Assembly: GCF_006335145.1 (NCBI RefSeq)
Contig: NZ_VDMN01000001.1
Location: forward strand, 186,001-250,000
Reading direction: 5' to 3'
DNA length: 64,000 nucleotides
Source of the DNA: Aliirhizobium smilacinae
GTDB lineage: Bacteria; Pseudomonadota; Alphaproteobacteria; Rhizobiales; Rhizobiaceae
Shown here: positions 8,073-17,408 of the stretch, one piece after another
How the letters are laid out: every line of letters begins with the position of its first letter
Position numbering within the stretch: the stretch's first letter is position 1
Notes under the pieces: generated by a model
What the model was told of the DNA's origin: nothing
What the model saw: only the letters and a program-made list of their open reading frames with translations
Databases searched by the model: none
Translations under genes and position numbers: made by a program

Positions 8073-9206
8073 TCACGCCAGAAGCGCCAGTGCTTCGTCT
8101 ATGCCAAGTGCCGCAGGTTTGGTGCAGGTCGTGGTGGTGCCTATGAAATTTCCCTCGGCACCGGATCTCAGGATCGAGGTCATCACGTCGACGCCGTGCA
8201 GCGCCCGGTCGATCGAGCAACGGATATCGCGCCCTTCGATAAGGGCCATGGCCATATCGGCCAGGCCCGCGGTGCGGTAGTTGGCGCGCGGTCCGTTCGG
8301 ATGTTCCTGGTTGGCCTTGCCGAAGGGATGATCCCAATCCTTCAGGGGCTTGATGTCCTTGTCGCGACCGCTCGCCTCGACTACGCCGCCGAAAAAGTTC
8401 GGATCCGGCACGTAGATCGAACCTTCCGTGCCGTAGAGTTCCATATTGGCATGGCGATGCGACCAGACATCCCAACTGGCCGATAGAGTGATCGTCGCTC
8501 CTTCGGCGAATTCTAGAAGCGCGTGGATATTGGTCGGAGTTTCGACGGGGATGATCGTACCCTTGAGCGGCTCGCTGGTGACGGTACGGGTCGGGTTCGC
8601 CATCGTGGTCAAAGCCGCGACGCGCTTTACGGGCCCCAGGAAGTTGATCAGGTTGGCGATGTAATAAGGTCCGAGATCGAGGATCGGGCCACCGCCATTG
8701 AGGAAGAAGAAACCCGGATTGGGGTGCCACATCTCCATGCCGGGGCTCATGACGTGGCAGGTGCCCGAGGTGATGCGCCCTACCCCGCCCTCCTCGATAT
8801 AGGCGCGGGCAAGCTGGTGAGCGCCGCCGAGAAACGTGTCGGGGGCACAGCCGATGGCGAGACCTTTTTCCCGGCCGAGCGCCTGCAGTTCCTTGCCCTG
8901 CTGGAGCGTCACCGTCAGCGGTTTTTCGGAATAGACATGCTTGCCGGCCTGAAGGATGGCCTTGGAGACGGCAAAATGCGCATCGGGGATCGTCAGGTTG
9001 ACGATCACGTCGAGTTCCTCATTGGCGAGCAAATCTTCGACCGTCTGCGCCCTGACGCCGTATTCCTTGGCTTTTACCTCGGCCGCCGCTGGATTGATGT
9101 CGGCACAGGCCAGAACCTTGATACCCTTGAACAGCGGCGACAGTGAAAAATAGGTGGTGGAAATGTTGCCGCATCCCAGGATGCCGACGCCAAGTTCCTT
9201 GGTCAT
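8073..9206 (-). CDS. Gfo/Idh/MocA-family oxidoreductase
   Basis: A 377-residue NAD(P)-dependent sugar dehydrogenase-like protein. The N-terminal Rossmann fold begins GVGILGCGNISTTYF. The family motif SEKPLTV (EKP) lies near residue 95, and the C-terminal alpha/beta domain carries the putative catalytic region GGGPILDLGPYYIANLINFLGPV. A CGGAG ribosome site precedes ATG 9206. It lies 27 bases downstream of the TIM-barrel isomerase gene. Such dehydrogenase-isomerase pairs in sugar ABC operons usually oxidise or epimerise an uncommon monosaccharide. Substrate unknown. Confidence 0.9.
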   Translation of the reverse strand: MTKELGVGILGCGNISTTYFSLSPLFKGIKVLACADINPAAAEVKAKEYGVRAQTVEDLLANEELDVIVNLTIPDAHFAVSKAILQAGKHVYSEKPLTVTLQQGKELQALGREKGLAIGCAPDTFLGGAHQLARAYIEEGGVGRITSGTCHVMSPGMEMWHPNPGFFFLNGGGPILDLGPYYIANLINFLGPVKRVAALTTMANPTRTVTSEPLKGTIIPVETPTNIHALLEFAEGATITLSASWDVWSHRHANMELYGTEGSIYVPDPNFFGGVVEASGRDKDIKPLKDWDHPFGKANQEHPNGPRANYRTAGLADMAMALIEGRDIRCSIDRALHGVDVMTSILRSGAEGNFIGTTTTCTKPAALGIDEALALLA

Positions 9207-9233
9207 TTTGAAGCTCCGAATGATTATCTGAGA

Positions 9234-9998
9234 TCAATAGGTGTTGAAGGCAGCGATGGAGCGGGAGGCGAGCCGTTCGATATCCTTCGGGTTGTCATGC
9301 TCCAGAACGTAATATTTCGCCGAAGTCTTGGCCTTCAGCGCGGCGATCAGATCCTTCCAAGGAACGGTGCCGTGGCCGACATCGGCCCAGCCATCCTCAT
9401 CTGCGTTCTCACCTACCGGCGCTATGTCCTTGACGTGAACCGCAGTGATTTTTCTGCCATAGCTTTCGATCCAGGCAAAGGGATCGGCACCGCCGCGGAT
9501 GACCCAGGCGATATCGGCCTCCCAGGTGAGATCCGGTCCGCCGGCAAAGATCTGCTCCTGCGGTGTGGAGCCATCGGCGAGCTGTTTGAACTCGAAGTCG
9601 TGATTATGCCAGCCGAATGTGTAGCCGGCATCCTGATAACGCTTGCCGGCTTCAGCAAGGCGCTTGCCGAAGGCAAACCAGCCGGCGGCGTCAATCGGGC
9701 GCTGGTCGGCAACCAGATGCGGGCAATAGATCGCCTCGACGCCGAGCGTTTTTGTGATCAGCAGTGCCTGTTCCGGCTCCTTTTCGAGAAGATCGATGCC
9801 GAAATGGCCAGTGGGCATGGTCAAGCCATTGGCGTCGAGTTCGGCACGCATGGCCTTCAGGCCCGCCTCGTCGAGCGTTGCGTAAAGCGCGCCATAACCC
9901 TCGACATGTTTGTAACCGTTCTTCGCCACGAGTTTCAGCACATCGGACAGCGGCGGGAAATTGCGGGCGCTGTAAAGCTGGAAACCAAAGGTCGTCAT
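9234..9998 (-). CDS. sugar phosphate isomerase/epimerase (AP-endonuclease-2-like TIM barrel)
   Basis: A 254-residue xylose-isomerase-like TIM-barrel protein starting MTTFGFQLYSARNFP. Conserved features are GWHNHDFEF (metal-binding region), the YCPHLVADQRP strand, VHVKDIAP and the C-terminal YYVLEHDNP. An AAGGAGGA ribosome site 5 bases before ATG 9998 fixes the start. It is followed by the Gfo/Idh gene and preceded by the GH2 gene, all on the minus strand with short gaps. It probably isomerises the sugar released by the glycosidases (inference). Confidence 0.88.
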   Translation of the reverse strand: MTTFGFQLYSARNFPPLSDVLKLVAKNGYKHVEGYGALYATLDEAGLKAMRAELDANGLTMPTGHFGIDLLEKEPEQALLITKTLGVEAIYCPHLVADQRPIDAAGWFAFGKRLAEAGKRYQDAGYTFGWHNHDFEFKQLADGSTPQEQIFAGGPDLTWEADIAWVIRGGADPFAWIESYGRKITAVHVKDIAPVGENADEDGWADVGHGTVPWKDLIAALKAKTSAKYYVLEHDNPKDIERLASRSIAAFNTY

Positions 9999-10021
9999 GT
10001 CATCCTCCTTGAAATGAAATG

Positions 10022-12454
10022 TCACCCTGCGGACTGGCAGGATTGAAGATCGTAGATGCGGAATTTTGGTGGGCCTGCCGCCGGCTCGCTCGGGGTGAAG
10101 CGAACCTTTCGGTTTTCGCCGGCGGCAAGATCGAAAGCGTTGTCGGAATAACGGCCTGGCGTTTCGCTCTCGATCAAGACGAAGAGCGCGAGGCCGGCTG
10201 ACTGGACGAGAATGTCGAATGAGCCATCACCGACCGGAGACACGGAGATTTCAAGACGCGCGGGCTGAAGCTCCAGCGCCTTGTAGCTTTCCATGACATG
10301 ATGGCCCTCGCCGCCCGAACCGTTCGAGGTGGTGAAACTCCAGGCCAGGAGGCAATCCTTCGAAACAGCGTCTGAACCGATGGTCAGCGCCGTCACGGCC
10401 GCATCGGGCGAGCAGACTGCATCAACGCTCAGGAGTGAATGCCGTTTCCCGTCAAGATCCAGGAGCGAGACGTTAAGCGTGACTGTGACCTCTTCAAGCG
10501 TATCGTTGACCAGCGAGAAGCGGATTTCCTTACCGCCTTCCGACGGGATGGCGGCAACCGAGACTGGCTGGAAGAAGCGCCGGGCCATGTAATGCAGCAC
10601 TTTCCAGCTGCCGCCGTAATCGAGGCTTGCCCAGGAGGCGACCGGCCAAGTGTCGTTGAGCTGCCAGTAGAGAGCCCCCATGCAATGGGGTTTCAGCGAG
10701 CGCCAGTAATCGACCGCCGTCTTGATGGCGATGCCCTGCTGGACCTGGCTCAGATAGACGAAATTGGCAAAGTCGCCGGGGAAGCGGAAATTGCGGAACA
10801 TGGTGGCGGCGATGCGTTCGTTGCCGCCGACATTGCGCTGGTGATGCTCCATGACCGGAGACGCAATATTGAGGTCCTTCTCTTCCGCGTAGGTGTGGAT
10901 GACCGGCAGCGACGTATAGGACTGGAAACCGAATTCGGAGCAGAAACGCGGTTTGACATCGCGATAGTGTTCGAACGGTTTATTCTCGTGCCAGACGGAC
11001 CAGAAATGCATGTCTCCGGAACCATCGGCATGCCAGGCATCGCCGTAATCCAGATAACCGGAGGCAGGGCTGGACGGCCACCAGATAGCCTGCGGCACGG
11101 CCTTTTTCATCGCCCGTTCGATCGTGTGGTTCAGCCGGTCATAGGAGACGAGATAACGGTCGCGGTTGGTGCGGGTTTCCTCGTACCAGAGTAGCGCGCC
11201 GACAAGCTCGTTATCGCCGCACCAGAGGACGATCGAGGGGTGAGAGATCAGGCGTTTGGTCTGGTACTCGACCTCGTGTTCGACCTTTTCAAGGAAGTCG
11301 GGCGTCGAGGGATAGATATTGCAGGCGAACTGGAAATCCTGCCAGACCATCAGGCCCAGCCTGTCGCAGGTATCGTAAAAGGTCTCGTCCTCGTAGAATC
11401 CGCCGCCCCAGATGCGGATCATGTTCATGTTGGCGTCGACGGCGGATTGCAGAAGGTCTGCCGTCTTTTCCGGGCTCGTCAGAGAAAACAGCGCGTCGGC
11501 GGGTATCCAGTTGGCGCCGCGGCAGAAGATTTCGCGGCCGTTGATACGGAAGGCGAAACGGCTACCGGCCTCGTCCTTATCGGTCAGCAGTTCGACGGTA
11601 CGGAGCCCGATCTGTTTCTTGATCGTTTCGGTCGGTGTGTCGACGGTGAGCGGATACAGCGCCTGTTCGCCGCTGCCCGCCGGCCACCAGAGTTTTGGCT
11701 GCTCGATATGGAAGACATGTTGAACCGTGTTCTCGCCGGGGCGCATGCCGCAATCGAGGCGGGTGCGTTCATCCCCGAGCTGGAGGTGGATCGGTATCAC
11801 GCCCTGGGCGTCGGCATGGAGGGACACGGAAAGGTGGAGATCGACCGACCCTTCGTTGTGGTGTCTCTGCTCGGTGACGATATGTTCGATGCGCGCGGTT
11901 TCGAGGCGCCTGACGGCGATATCGCCGTAGAGGCCGAGCGGGGCGATGGCAAGGTTCCAGTCCCAGCCGAAATGGCATTGCGGCTTGCGCAACATGTTGC
12001 CATCGGGGATGGGGCAGTTCTTGGAGAACGGAAGGTAGAAAGGCTGTCTGGCCTGACGTTCCGCGCCTGCTTTTATGTTGGAATGGAAGAGGATGCGGAT
12101 GGTATTTTCGCCGGGCTTGATGGCCTGCGAGACATCGGGGCGGTAGCGGCGGAAGCAATTGTCGGCCGAGAGAACCGGTACGTCATTGATGAAGATGATT
12201 GCCACCGTATCGAGATAGGTGAAATCGAGATACCACGAGCCCTCGGGGTCATCGACGTTGAAGCTCCGCTCGATCTGCCAGTCCTGATGGGCCACCCATT
12301 GGACGTCGTTTTCGTTGCGGCCGATATAGGGGTCGGGGATGATGCCGGCGGTTTTGAGCGCTGTGTGGATATCGCCGGGAATCGGCATGCTGGTGGCGTG
12401 GGCGCTGTCGGGGGATGAGAGGTTCCACTTGCCGGAGAGCGGGATGGTGGTCAT
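10022..12454 (-). CDS. glycoside hydrolase family 2 beta-mannosidase
   Basis: An 810-residue cytoplasmic GH2 enzyme of the beta-mannosidase branch. An N-terminal jelly roll (DIHTALKTAGIIPDPYIGRNENDVQWVAHQDW is typical of beta-mannosidases) is followed by an immunoglobulin-like domain and a TIM barrel. The acid/base Glu is in LWCGDNE, and the nucleophile Glu is in FCSEFGFQS. It removes terminal beta-mannose from manno-oligosaccharides or glycans. It follows the ABC transporter genes and a repeat-filled gap (12455-12728), so it belongs to the uptake-and-hydrolysis locus. Together with GH43 it points to mannan/xylan-derived oligosaccharides. Confidence 0.92.
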   Translation of the reverse strand: MTTIPLSGKWNLSSPDSAHATSMPIPGDIHTALKTAGIIPDPYIGRNENDVQWVAHQDWQIERSFNVDDPEGSWYLDFTYLDTVAIIFINDVPVLSADNCFRRYRPDVSQAIKPGENTIRILFHSNIKAGAERQARQPFYLPFSKNCPIPDGNMLRKPQCHFGWDWNLAIAPLGLYGDIAVRRLETARIEHIVTEQRHHNEGSVDLHLSVSLHADAQGVIPIHLQLGDERTRLDCGMRPGENTVQHVFHIEQPKLWWPAGSGEQALYPLTVDTPTETIKKQIGLRTVELLTDKDEAGSRFAFRINGREIFCRGANWIPADALFSLTSPEKTADLLQSAVDANMNMIRIWGGGFYEDETFYDTCDRLGLMVWQDFQFACNIYPSTPDFLEKVEHEVEYQTKRLISHPSIVLWCGDNELVGALLWYEETRTNRDRYLVSYDRLNHTIERAMKKAVPQAIWWPSSPASGYLDYGDAWHADGSGDMHFWSVWHENKPFEHYRDVKPRFCSEFGFQSYTSLPVIHTYAEEKDLNIASPVMEHHQRNVGGNERIAATMFRNFRFPGDFANFVYLSQVQQGIAIKTAVDYWRSLKPHCMGALYWQLNDTWPVASWASLDYGGSWKVLHYMARRFFQPVSVAAIPSEGGKEIRFSLVNDTLEEVTVTLNVSLLDLDGKRHSLLSVDAVCSPDAAVTALTIGSDAVSKDCLLAWSFTTSNGSGGEGHHVMESYKALELQPARLEISVSPVGDGSFDILVQSAGLALFVLIESETPGRYSDNAFDLAAGENRKVRFTPSEPAAGPPKFRIYDLQSCQSAG

Positions 12455-12494
12455 TGAGGCCTCCCGGAGAGGTCACCATTTGCGGCAACCAGCC

Positions 12495-12701
12495 CCCCTC
12501 TGGCCTGCCGGCCATCTCCCCCACAAGGGGGGAGATCAGCTAGGCTCACCGGTCTTCTCCAATTTTCACCGGAACTCGTCTCACCAGTTTGCTTGCTCTG
12601 CATTTGAAGGCTCAGCAAAGAGCAAGCGTGGAGCTTGAGCAAAGGGCGCTCCACTTGTGCTCTCCCCGCTTGTGGGGGAGATGGCCGGCAGGCCAGAGGG
12701 G
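12495..12701. repeat. inverted pair of RIME-like repeats between ABC ATPase and beta-mannosidase genes
   Basis: 12495-12536 is identical over 42 bases to 6778-6819. 12661-12701 is the same unit in reverse orientation with one or two changes. About 124 bases of unrelated sequence lie between. The whole 12455-12728 gap contains no believable gene; frames through it only translate the repeat. The inverted arms could fold into a large stem and affect transcript stability between the transporter and glycosidase parts of the locus. Confidence 0.75.
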
Positions 12702-12728
12702 GGTGGAACGAGGGACGGAAGACAGCCA

Positions 12729-13826
12729 TCAGATCCGCTCCTCCGTCTCCGCGTCGAAAAGCGAGGCCATGGTCATGTCGAAGCCTAAGCGGACTTTTGC
12801 GCCGACGGCGTAGCGCCGGGCACCACCGATGCGGACCGAGATCGTGTGGGCGGCGAGTTTCAGCCAGATCAGATTGTCGGCGCCCATCGGCTCCTCGATA
12901 TCGACGATTGCGTCATGGGCTTCCTCGCCTGCCAGATCGCCATCGACCTTGATATGTTCGGGGCGGACGCCGAGCACGACCTTGCGGCCGGGAGTGAGCG
13001 CCTCAATCGTCTCGTAGCCGGCGAGCGAAAAGCTGGTGCCGTTGGTTCTGAACACCGTGCGGCCGCCATCGTCGGCCAGTTCGCCGGTCAGAAAGTTCAT
13101 CGAGGGCGAGCCGATGAAGCCGGCGACAAACTTGTTTTTCGGGCGATTGTAGATGGTGATCGGGTCGTCCAATTGCTGGATGACACCGCTCTTCATGATG
13201 GCGATGCGGTCGGCGAGCGTCAGGGCTTCGATCTGGTCGTGGGTGACGTAGATCATCGTGTTCTTCAGCGACTGGTGCAGACGCTTGATTTCGACGCGCA
13301 GTTCCGAGCGCAGTTTTGCATCGAGGTTGGAGAGCGGCTCGTCGAAGAGAAAGACGTCGACATCGCGGACAAGCGCGCGGCCAATCGCGACGCGCTGGCG
13401 CTGGCCGCCGGAGAGCGCTGCGGGCTTGCGCTGCAACAGCGGCTCGATCTGCAGGATGCTCGAGGCGCGGGCGATGCGCTTGGCGATCTCGTCCTTGGGC
13501 ATGCCGGCGACCTTGAGGCCGAAGGAGAGGTTTTTCTCGACCGTCATCTGCGGGTAAAGCGCGTAGGACTGGAAGACCATGCCGATGCCGCGGTCCTTTG
13601 GCTCTTCCCAGGTGACGTTCCTGTCCTTGATGAAGATCTGGCCGTCGGTCGGCTCCAGCAGGCCGGCGATGCAGTTCAAAAGCGTGGACTTGCCGCAGCC
13701 GGAAGAGCCGAGAAGGACGAGGAATTCGCCATTCTTGATATCGAGATCGAGGTTCTGGAGAACCGTCACCGCGCCAAAGGATAGTGACAGATCACGGATG
13801 GAAACACTGTTGGAGAGGTCGGTCAT
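12729..13826 (-). CDS. carbohydrate ABC transporter ATP-binding protein (UgpC/MalK type)
   Basis: A 365-residue ATPase with Walker A LGSSGCGKST, Q-loop VFQSYALYPQMTV, signature LSGGQRQRVAIGRALVRD, Walker B FLFDEPLSNLDAKLR and switch YVTHDQIEALTLADR. After about residue 240 it has the TOBE/OB regulatory domain of the MalK/UgpC subfamily (KFVAGFIGSPSMNFL, LGVRPEHI). ATG 13826 is preferred over an adjacent TTG; AAGGGG overlaps the stop of the upstream permease gene, so translation is coupled. It energises uptake by the permeases at 13833-15708. Confidence 0.93.
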   Translation of the reverse strand: MTDLSNSVSIRDLSLSFGAVTVLQNLDLDIKNGEFLVLLGSSGCGKSTLLNCIAGLLEPTDGQIFIKDRNVTWEEPKDRGIGMVFQSYALYPQMTVEKNLSFGLKVAGMPKDEIAKRIARASSILQIEPLLQRKPAALSGGQRQRVAIGRALVRDVDVFLFDEPLSNLDAKLRSELRVEIKRLHQSLKNTMIYVTHDQIEALTLADRIAIMKSGVIQQLDDPITIYNRPKNKFVAGFIGSPSMNFLTGELADDGGRTVFRTNGTSFSLAGYETIEALTPGRKVVLGVRPEHIKVDGDLAGEEAHDAIVDIEEPMGADNLIWLKLAAHTISVRIGGARRYAVGAKVRLGFDMTMASLFDAETEERI

Positions 13827-13832
13827 CAAGGC

Positions 13833-14777
13833 TTACCCCTTTACTGCGCCGGCGGCGATGCCGCGAACGAACAGCCGGCCGGAGACGAAATAGACGATGA
13901 GCGGAACAGCGCCGGTGAGCAGCGTTGCTGCCATGTTGACGTTGTATTCCTTCACCCCCTGGACGGAGTTGACGATGTTGTTGAGCTGGACGGTCATCGG
14001 GTAGGTATCCGGCCGCGTGAAGACGACGCCGAAGAGAAAGTCGTTCCAGATGCCGGTGACCTGGATGATGATCGCGACGACGAAGATCGGCAGCGACATG
14101 GGCAGCATGATGCGGCCGTAGATCTGCCAGAAGCCGGCGCCATCGATGCGCGCCGCCTTGAACAATTCCTCCGGCAGGCCAGCGAAATAGTTGCGGAAGA
14201 GCAGCGTCAGGATCGGCATGCCGAAGATCGTGTGGACGATGACGAGGCCGGTCAGCGAGCCGTAGATGCCGATTTCGCGCAGGATGATGACCAGCGGATA
14301 GATCATCACCTGGTAGGGAATGAAGGCGCCGATGATGAGGACGGAGAAGAACAGTTCCGAACCCTTGAAGCGCCAATTGGCGAGCGCATAACCGCTGACC
14401 GAGGCAACCGCGATCGAAACGATGACGGAAGGAACGAGGATGCGCACCGAGTTCCAGAAACCGCGCGAGAGGCCGTCGCAATTGAGACCGGTGCAGGCTT
14501 CGGCCCAGGCCTTCACCCAGGGTTCGAAAGTGATTTCCACCGGCGGCGAGAAGATGTTGCCGAGACGTACTTCCGGCATGCCCTTCAGCGAGGTGACGAC
14601 CATCACGTAGAGCGGCAGGAGATAATAGAGCGCTGCAAGGCCAAGGATGCCGTAGATCATGACATTGCGACGGGAGAGCACTTTCCTCGGCTTTTTTCCG
14701 CGCGGGCCGGATGCGAGTTCAGTTCTGACTGCGTCCAATGCCGCGCCGGTCGCGTTGAGAGTGGAGACGTCAGCCAC
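13833..14777 (-). CDS. carbohydrate ABC transporter permease (MalG type)
   Basis: A 314-residue inner-membrane protein with six predicted membrane spans. It carries the coupling motif of CUT1 permeases (EELFKAARIDGAGFWQIYGRIMLPMSLP, the EAA loop). The N-terminal 30 residues are a cytoplasmic extension before RNVMIYGILGLAALYYLLPLYVMVVTSLK. Its start overlaps the end of the MalF-type gene by 8 bases. The TAA stop lies 6 bases before the ATPase ATG. It pairs with the MalF-type permease. Confidence 0.92.
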   Translation of the reverse strand: MADVSTLNATGAALDAVRTELASGPRGKKPRKVLSRRNVMIYGILGLAALYYLLPLYVMVVTSLKGMPEVRLGNIFSPPVEITFEPWVKAWAEACTGLNCDGLSRGFWNSVRILVPSVIVSIAVASVSGYALANWRFKGSELFFSVLIIGAFIPYQVMIYPLVIILREIGIYGSLTGLVIVHTIFGMPILTLLFRNYFAGLPEELFKAARIDGAGFWQIYGRIMLPMSLPIFVVAIIIQVTGIWNDFLFGVVFTRPDTYPMTVQLNNIVNSVQGVKEYNVNMAATLLTGAVPLIVYFVSGRLFVRGIAAGAVKG

Positions 14778-15708
14778 GCTTCTTCCCTCCGAATTCGAGA
14801 TAGGCCCAGGGGACGATGACGATGGCGACGGTGAGCAGCATCATGGTGGAGGCTGCAAAGCCCTGCCCCAGATTCTGCGCCTGGAACATGTAATCGTAGA
14901 CGTATTTCGCCGGGACTTCGGACGCATTGCCGGGGCCGCCCGACGTCTGCGCCACGACGAGATCGTAGAGCTTGACGATGCCGCTGCCGATCAGCACGAG
15001 CGTGGTGATGAAGACCGGGCGCATCATCGGGATGACGACGAAGATATAGGTCCGCCACATCGGGATTCCGTCGACGCGCGACGCCTTCCAGATGTCTTCG
15101 TCGATGCCGCGCAGCCCGGCAAGCATCAGGCACATGACGAGCCCTGTCCCCTGCCAGAGACCGGCGATCAGAATGCCGTAAATGACGATATCGGGATTGT
15201 AGAGCGGGTCGAAGGTGAAGCTGGTCCAGCCGAGCGAGCGGACGATGCCCTGAACGCCGAATTCCGGGTTGAGGATCCACTGCCATACAAGCCCGGTAAC
15301 GATGAAGGACAGGGCGAACGGGTAAAGGAAGATCGTACGGAAGGCACTTTCGAAACGGATTTTCTGGTCCATCAGTGCCGCCAGAACGAAGCCGACCACG
15401 AGCGAGAAGATCAGGGACAGGATGCCGTAGATCATCAGGTTCTGGATCGAAATTATCCAGCGGGACGAGGCCCAGAGGCGCTCATACTGGTCTAAACCGA
15501 CAAAGCTCGCCCGCGGCAGAAGCCTTGAATTGGTGAAGGAGTAGATGACCGTCCAGATCGTGCCGCCGAAGAAGACGACAGCGGCAACCAGGATCATGGG
15601 GGTGAGCGCAATCTTGGAATTGAGATTGCGGAAAAGCTGATTGGGGCGACCCGATGACTTGGGCATCGGCTTTGATACGCCCGACTGCTGTGGCATGGGA
15701 TGGGGCAT
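14770..15708 (-). CDS. carbohydrate ABC transporter permease (MalF type)
   Basis: A 312-residue inner-membrane protein with about six spans (IALTPMILVAAVVFFGGTIWTVIYSF is the first) and the CUT1 EAA loop DEDIWKASRVDGIPMWRTYIFVVIPMMRP. It is the first permease after the binding-protein gene. The gap to that gene (15709-15813) contains GC-rich sequence that may form a stem. It acts with the MalG-type partner as a heterodimeric channel. GGAGGA precedes ATG 15708. Confidence 0.92.
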   Translation of the reverse strand: MPHPMPQQSGVSKPMPKSSGRPNQLFRNLNSKIALTPMILVAAVVFFGGTIWTVIYSFTNSRLLPRASFVGLDQYERLWASSRWIISIQNLMIYGILSLIFSLVVGFVLAALMDQKIRFESAFRTIFLYPFALSFIVTGLVWQWILNPEFGVQGIVRSLGWTSFTFDPLYNPDIVIYGILIAGLWQGTGLVMCLMLAGLRGIDEDIWKASRVDGIPMWRTYIFVVIPMMRPVFITTLVLIGSGIVKLYDLVVAQTSGGPGNASEVPAKYVYDYMFQAQNLGQGFAASTMMLLTVAIVIVPWAYLEFGGKKRG

Positions 15709-15813
15709 TGTTCCTCCTCGATCGGCATGCGCAAGGCGCAGCCTTTCCTTCCGGCCCCGCCCTCCTTGCGAAGGTGGGCGGGGCCAGCGCGGTTCAGGAT
15801 CGTGATGGAGCTA

Positions 15814-17046
15814 TCAGTCCGCCGAGCCGATGATGGAGGCGAAGCGCTGCTGGGCCTGTTCCGGCGTCATCGATTCCTTGGCGAAGAATTCGGACATCAG
15901 GTCCTCCTTCTGCTTCTGCGTATCGGCCGAAACGAGCTGGTCGGTGCTGATTGCCGTACCGCCCTTGGAGATGATCTCGATCCCCTTCTTCATGCAGTCG
16001 TTTGCGGCAGCAAGATCGACGTCACTGCGGATCGGAACCGAACCCTTCTTGAGGTTGAAAGCGACCTGGACCTTGGGATCGACAATCGTTTCAGCCAGCA
16101 CTTCCTGCGCCTTGGATTTTGCCTCGTCCTTCAGAAGCGGGAAGTAGATGGCGTCGCCGCCGGTCGTCAGGGTCTGGTTCAGGCCAAGGCCTGGAAGGCA
16201 GCTATATTCCTTGCCGGCCGTCTGACCCGCCTGCTGGAATTCGCCCTGTGCCCAGTCGCCCATGATCTGGCCGCCGGCCTTGCCGGTGATGACCAGATTG
16301 GTGGCCTGGTTCCAGTCCTGCACGTTCGATCCCTTGGCAAGCTTGCGGGCGTCATCGGCCGCCGCGAAGATCTTTGCCATTTCGGGGCCTGCTGCAGTTT
16401 CTTCATCCTTGTCCTTGTAGACCTTGTTGTAGAGATCGGTGCCGCCCAGCGAGATCACCAGCGTGTCGAACAGGCCGTTGACCTGGAAGGCCGAGCCGCC
16501 GACGGCGAGCGGCTGAAGACCTGCTTCCCTCAGCTTGGGACCCGCAGCGACGAACTCGTTCCAGTCCTTCGGCACAGGCACGCCCGCTTTTTCAAAGGCG
16601 GCGTTAGACAGCCACAACCATTGCCAGGAATGGATATTGACCGGCGCGCAATAGATCTTGCCCTCAAAAGTGCAGCTGTCGAGCAGGCTGGTTGGCTTGA
16701 TGATGTCCTTCCACTTGCCCTTTTCGGCGACGTCATTGAGATCGCGCATGAGGCCGGATTGAACCAGTTCCTCGGCCTGGCGGCCATGGTTGAACTGGGT
16801 GGCGCCCATCGGATCGCCGCCGGTAATGCGACTGATCATGATCGGGCGGGCGGTGCTGCCGGAACCCGCGATGGCACCATCGACCCATTTGTTGCCGGTC
16901 GCATCGAATGCGGTTGCCAGCTCCTTGACGGCCGCCGCCTCACCTCCCGATGTCCACCAATGCGTGACTTCCAATTCAGCGGCCATTGCTGCGCAAGGCA
17001 GTGCTGCAGTGGCGGCCAGAACGGCCGCAAATGCACGAATACGCAT
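15814..17046 (-). CDS. carbohydrate ABC transporter substrate-binding protein
   Basis: A 410-residue extracellular solute-binding protein family 1 member. A signal peptide (MRIRAFAAVLAATAALPCAAMA) is followed by ELEVTHWWTSGGEAAAVKELATAF, typical of CUT1 oligosaccharide binders. A GGGAGGAGA site lies before ATG 17046. It is the first gene of the transporter operon and faces the LacI-type regulator; operator 17062-17075 is only 15 bases upstream of its start, where a repressor would block transcription initiation or early elongation. The glycosidases downstream suggest the ligand is a mannose- or xylose-containing oligosaccharide. Confidence 0.93.
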   Translation of the reverse strand: MRIRAFAAVLAATAALPCAAMAAELEVTHWWTSGGEAAAVKELATAFDATGNKWVDGAIAGSGSTARPIMISRITGGDPMGATQFNHGRQAEELVQSGLMRDLNDVAEKGKWKDIIKPTSLLDSCTFEGKIYCAPVNIHSWQWLWLSNAAFEKAGVPVPKDWNEFVAAGPKLREAGLQPLAVGGSAFQVNGLFDTLVISLGGTDLYNKVYKDKDEETAAGPEMAKIFAAADDARKLAKGSNVQDWNQATNLVITGKAGGQIMGDWAQGEFQQAGQTAGKEYSCLPGLGLNQTLTTGGDAIYFPLLKDEAKSKAQEVLAETIVDPKVQVAFNLKKGSVPIRSDVDLAAANDCMKKGIEIISKGGTAISTDQLVSADTQKQKEDLMSEFFAKESMTPEQAQQRFASIIGSAD

Positions 17047-17408
17047 GAGTCTCCTCCCTCACTGAAACGTTGCAGTAAAAAGCTATGGCAATCGCCAAAG
17101 AGTAGCAACCCCGGATAGAGTAAATATTCTTGAGTAAAATGCAAAACACAATCATAAATGGAAAAAACTAAACACTGACGTGGATAAAAAGCCTTGTTAT
17201 ATCGAATTTTAGATCGATCCATGACGATTTCATTTCGCAATCGCACAAAAGTATGTGCGCCTGCGTTGTGTATCAACATAGTTGCATTTTTTCAAAATTA
17301 TTATGGAAATGCGTGCGAAATTTACCTGTAACGTTTCAGTTTTTTGCCGTAAGAAGCTTTTTTAATATGAATGCACCCTAAAATTCGCTTTTCAGTGCGA
17401 GCGGCACA
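17047..17408. promoter_or_regulatory. divergent promoter with two LacI-type operators
   Basis: Two near-identical dyads fit CTGNAACGTTNCAG: CTGAAACGTTGCAG at 17062-17075 and CTGTAACGTTTCAG at 17326-17339, each with the central AACGTT typical of LacI-family operators. One is beside the binding-protein start, the other about 70 bases before the regulator start, 264 bases apart. They predict looping repression and autoregulation by the regulator at 17409-18455. The rest of the 362-base gap is AT-rich and has no gene. Confidence 0.8.

Noticed and set aside
12451..12729. Frames reading LPPCGGDGRQARGG-like sequence at 6.8 kb and 12.5-12.7 kb
   Set aside because: They only translate the GC-rich intergenic repeat; no ribosome site or family similarity.
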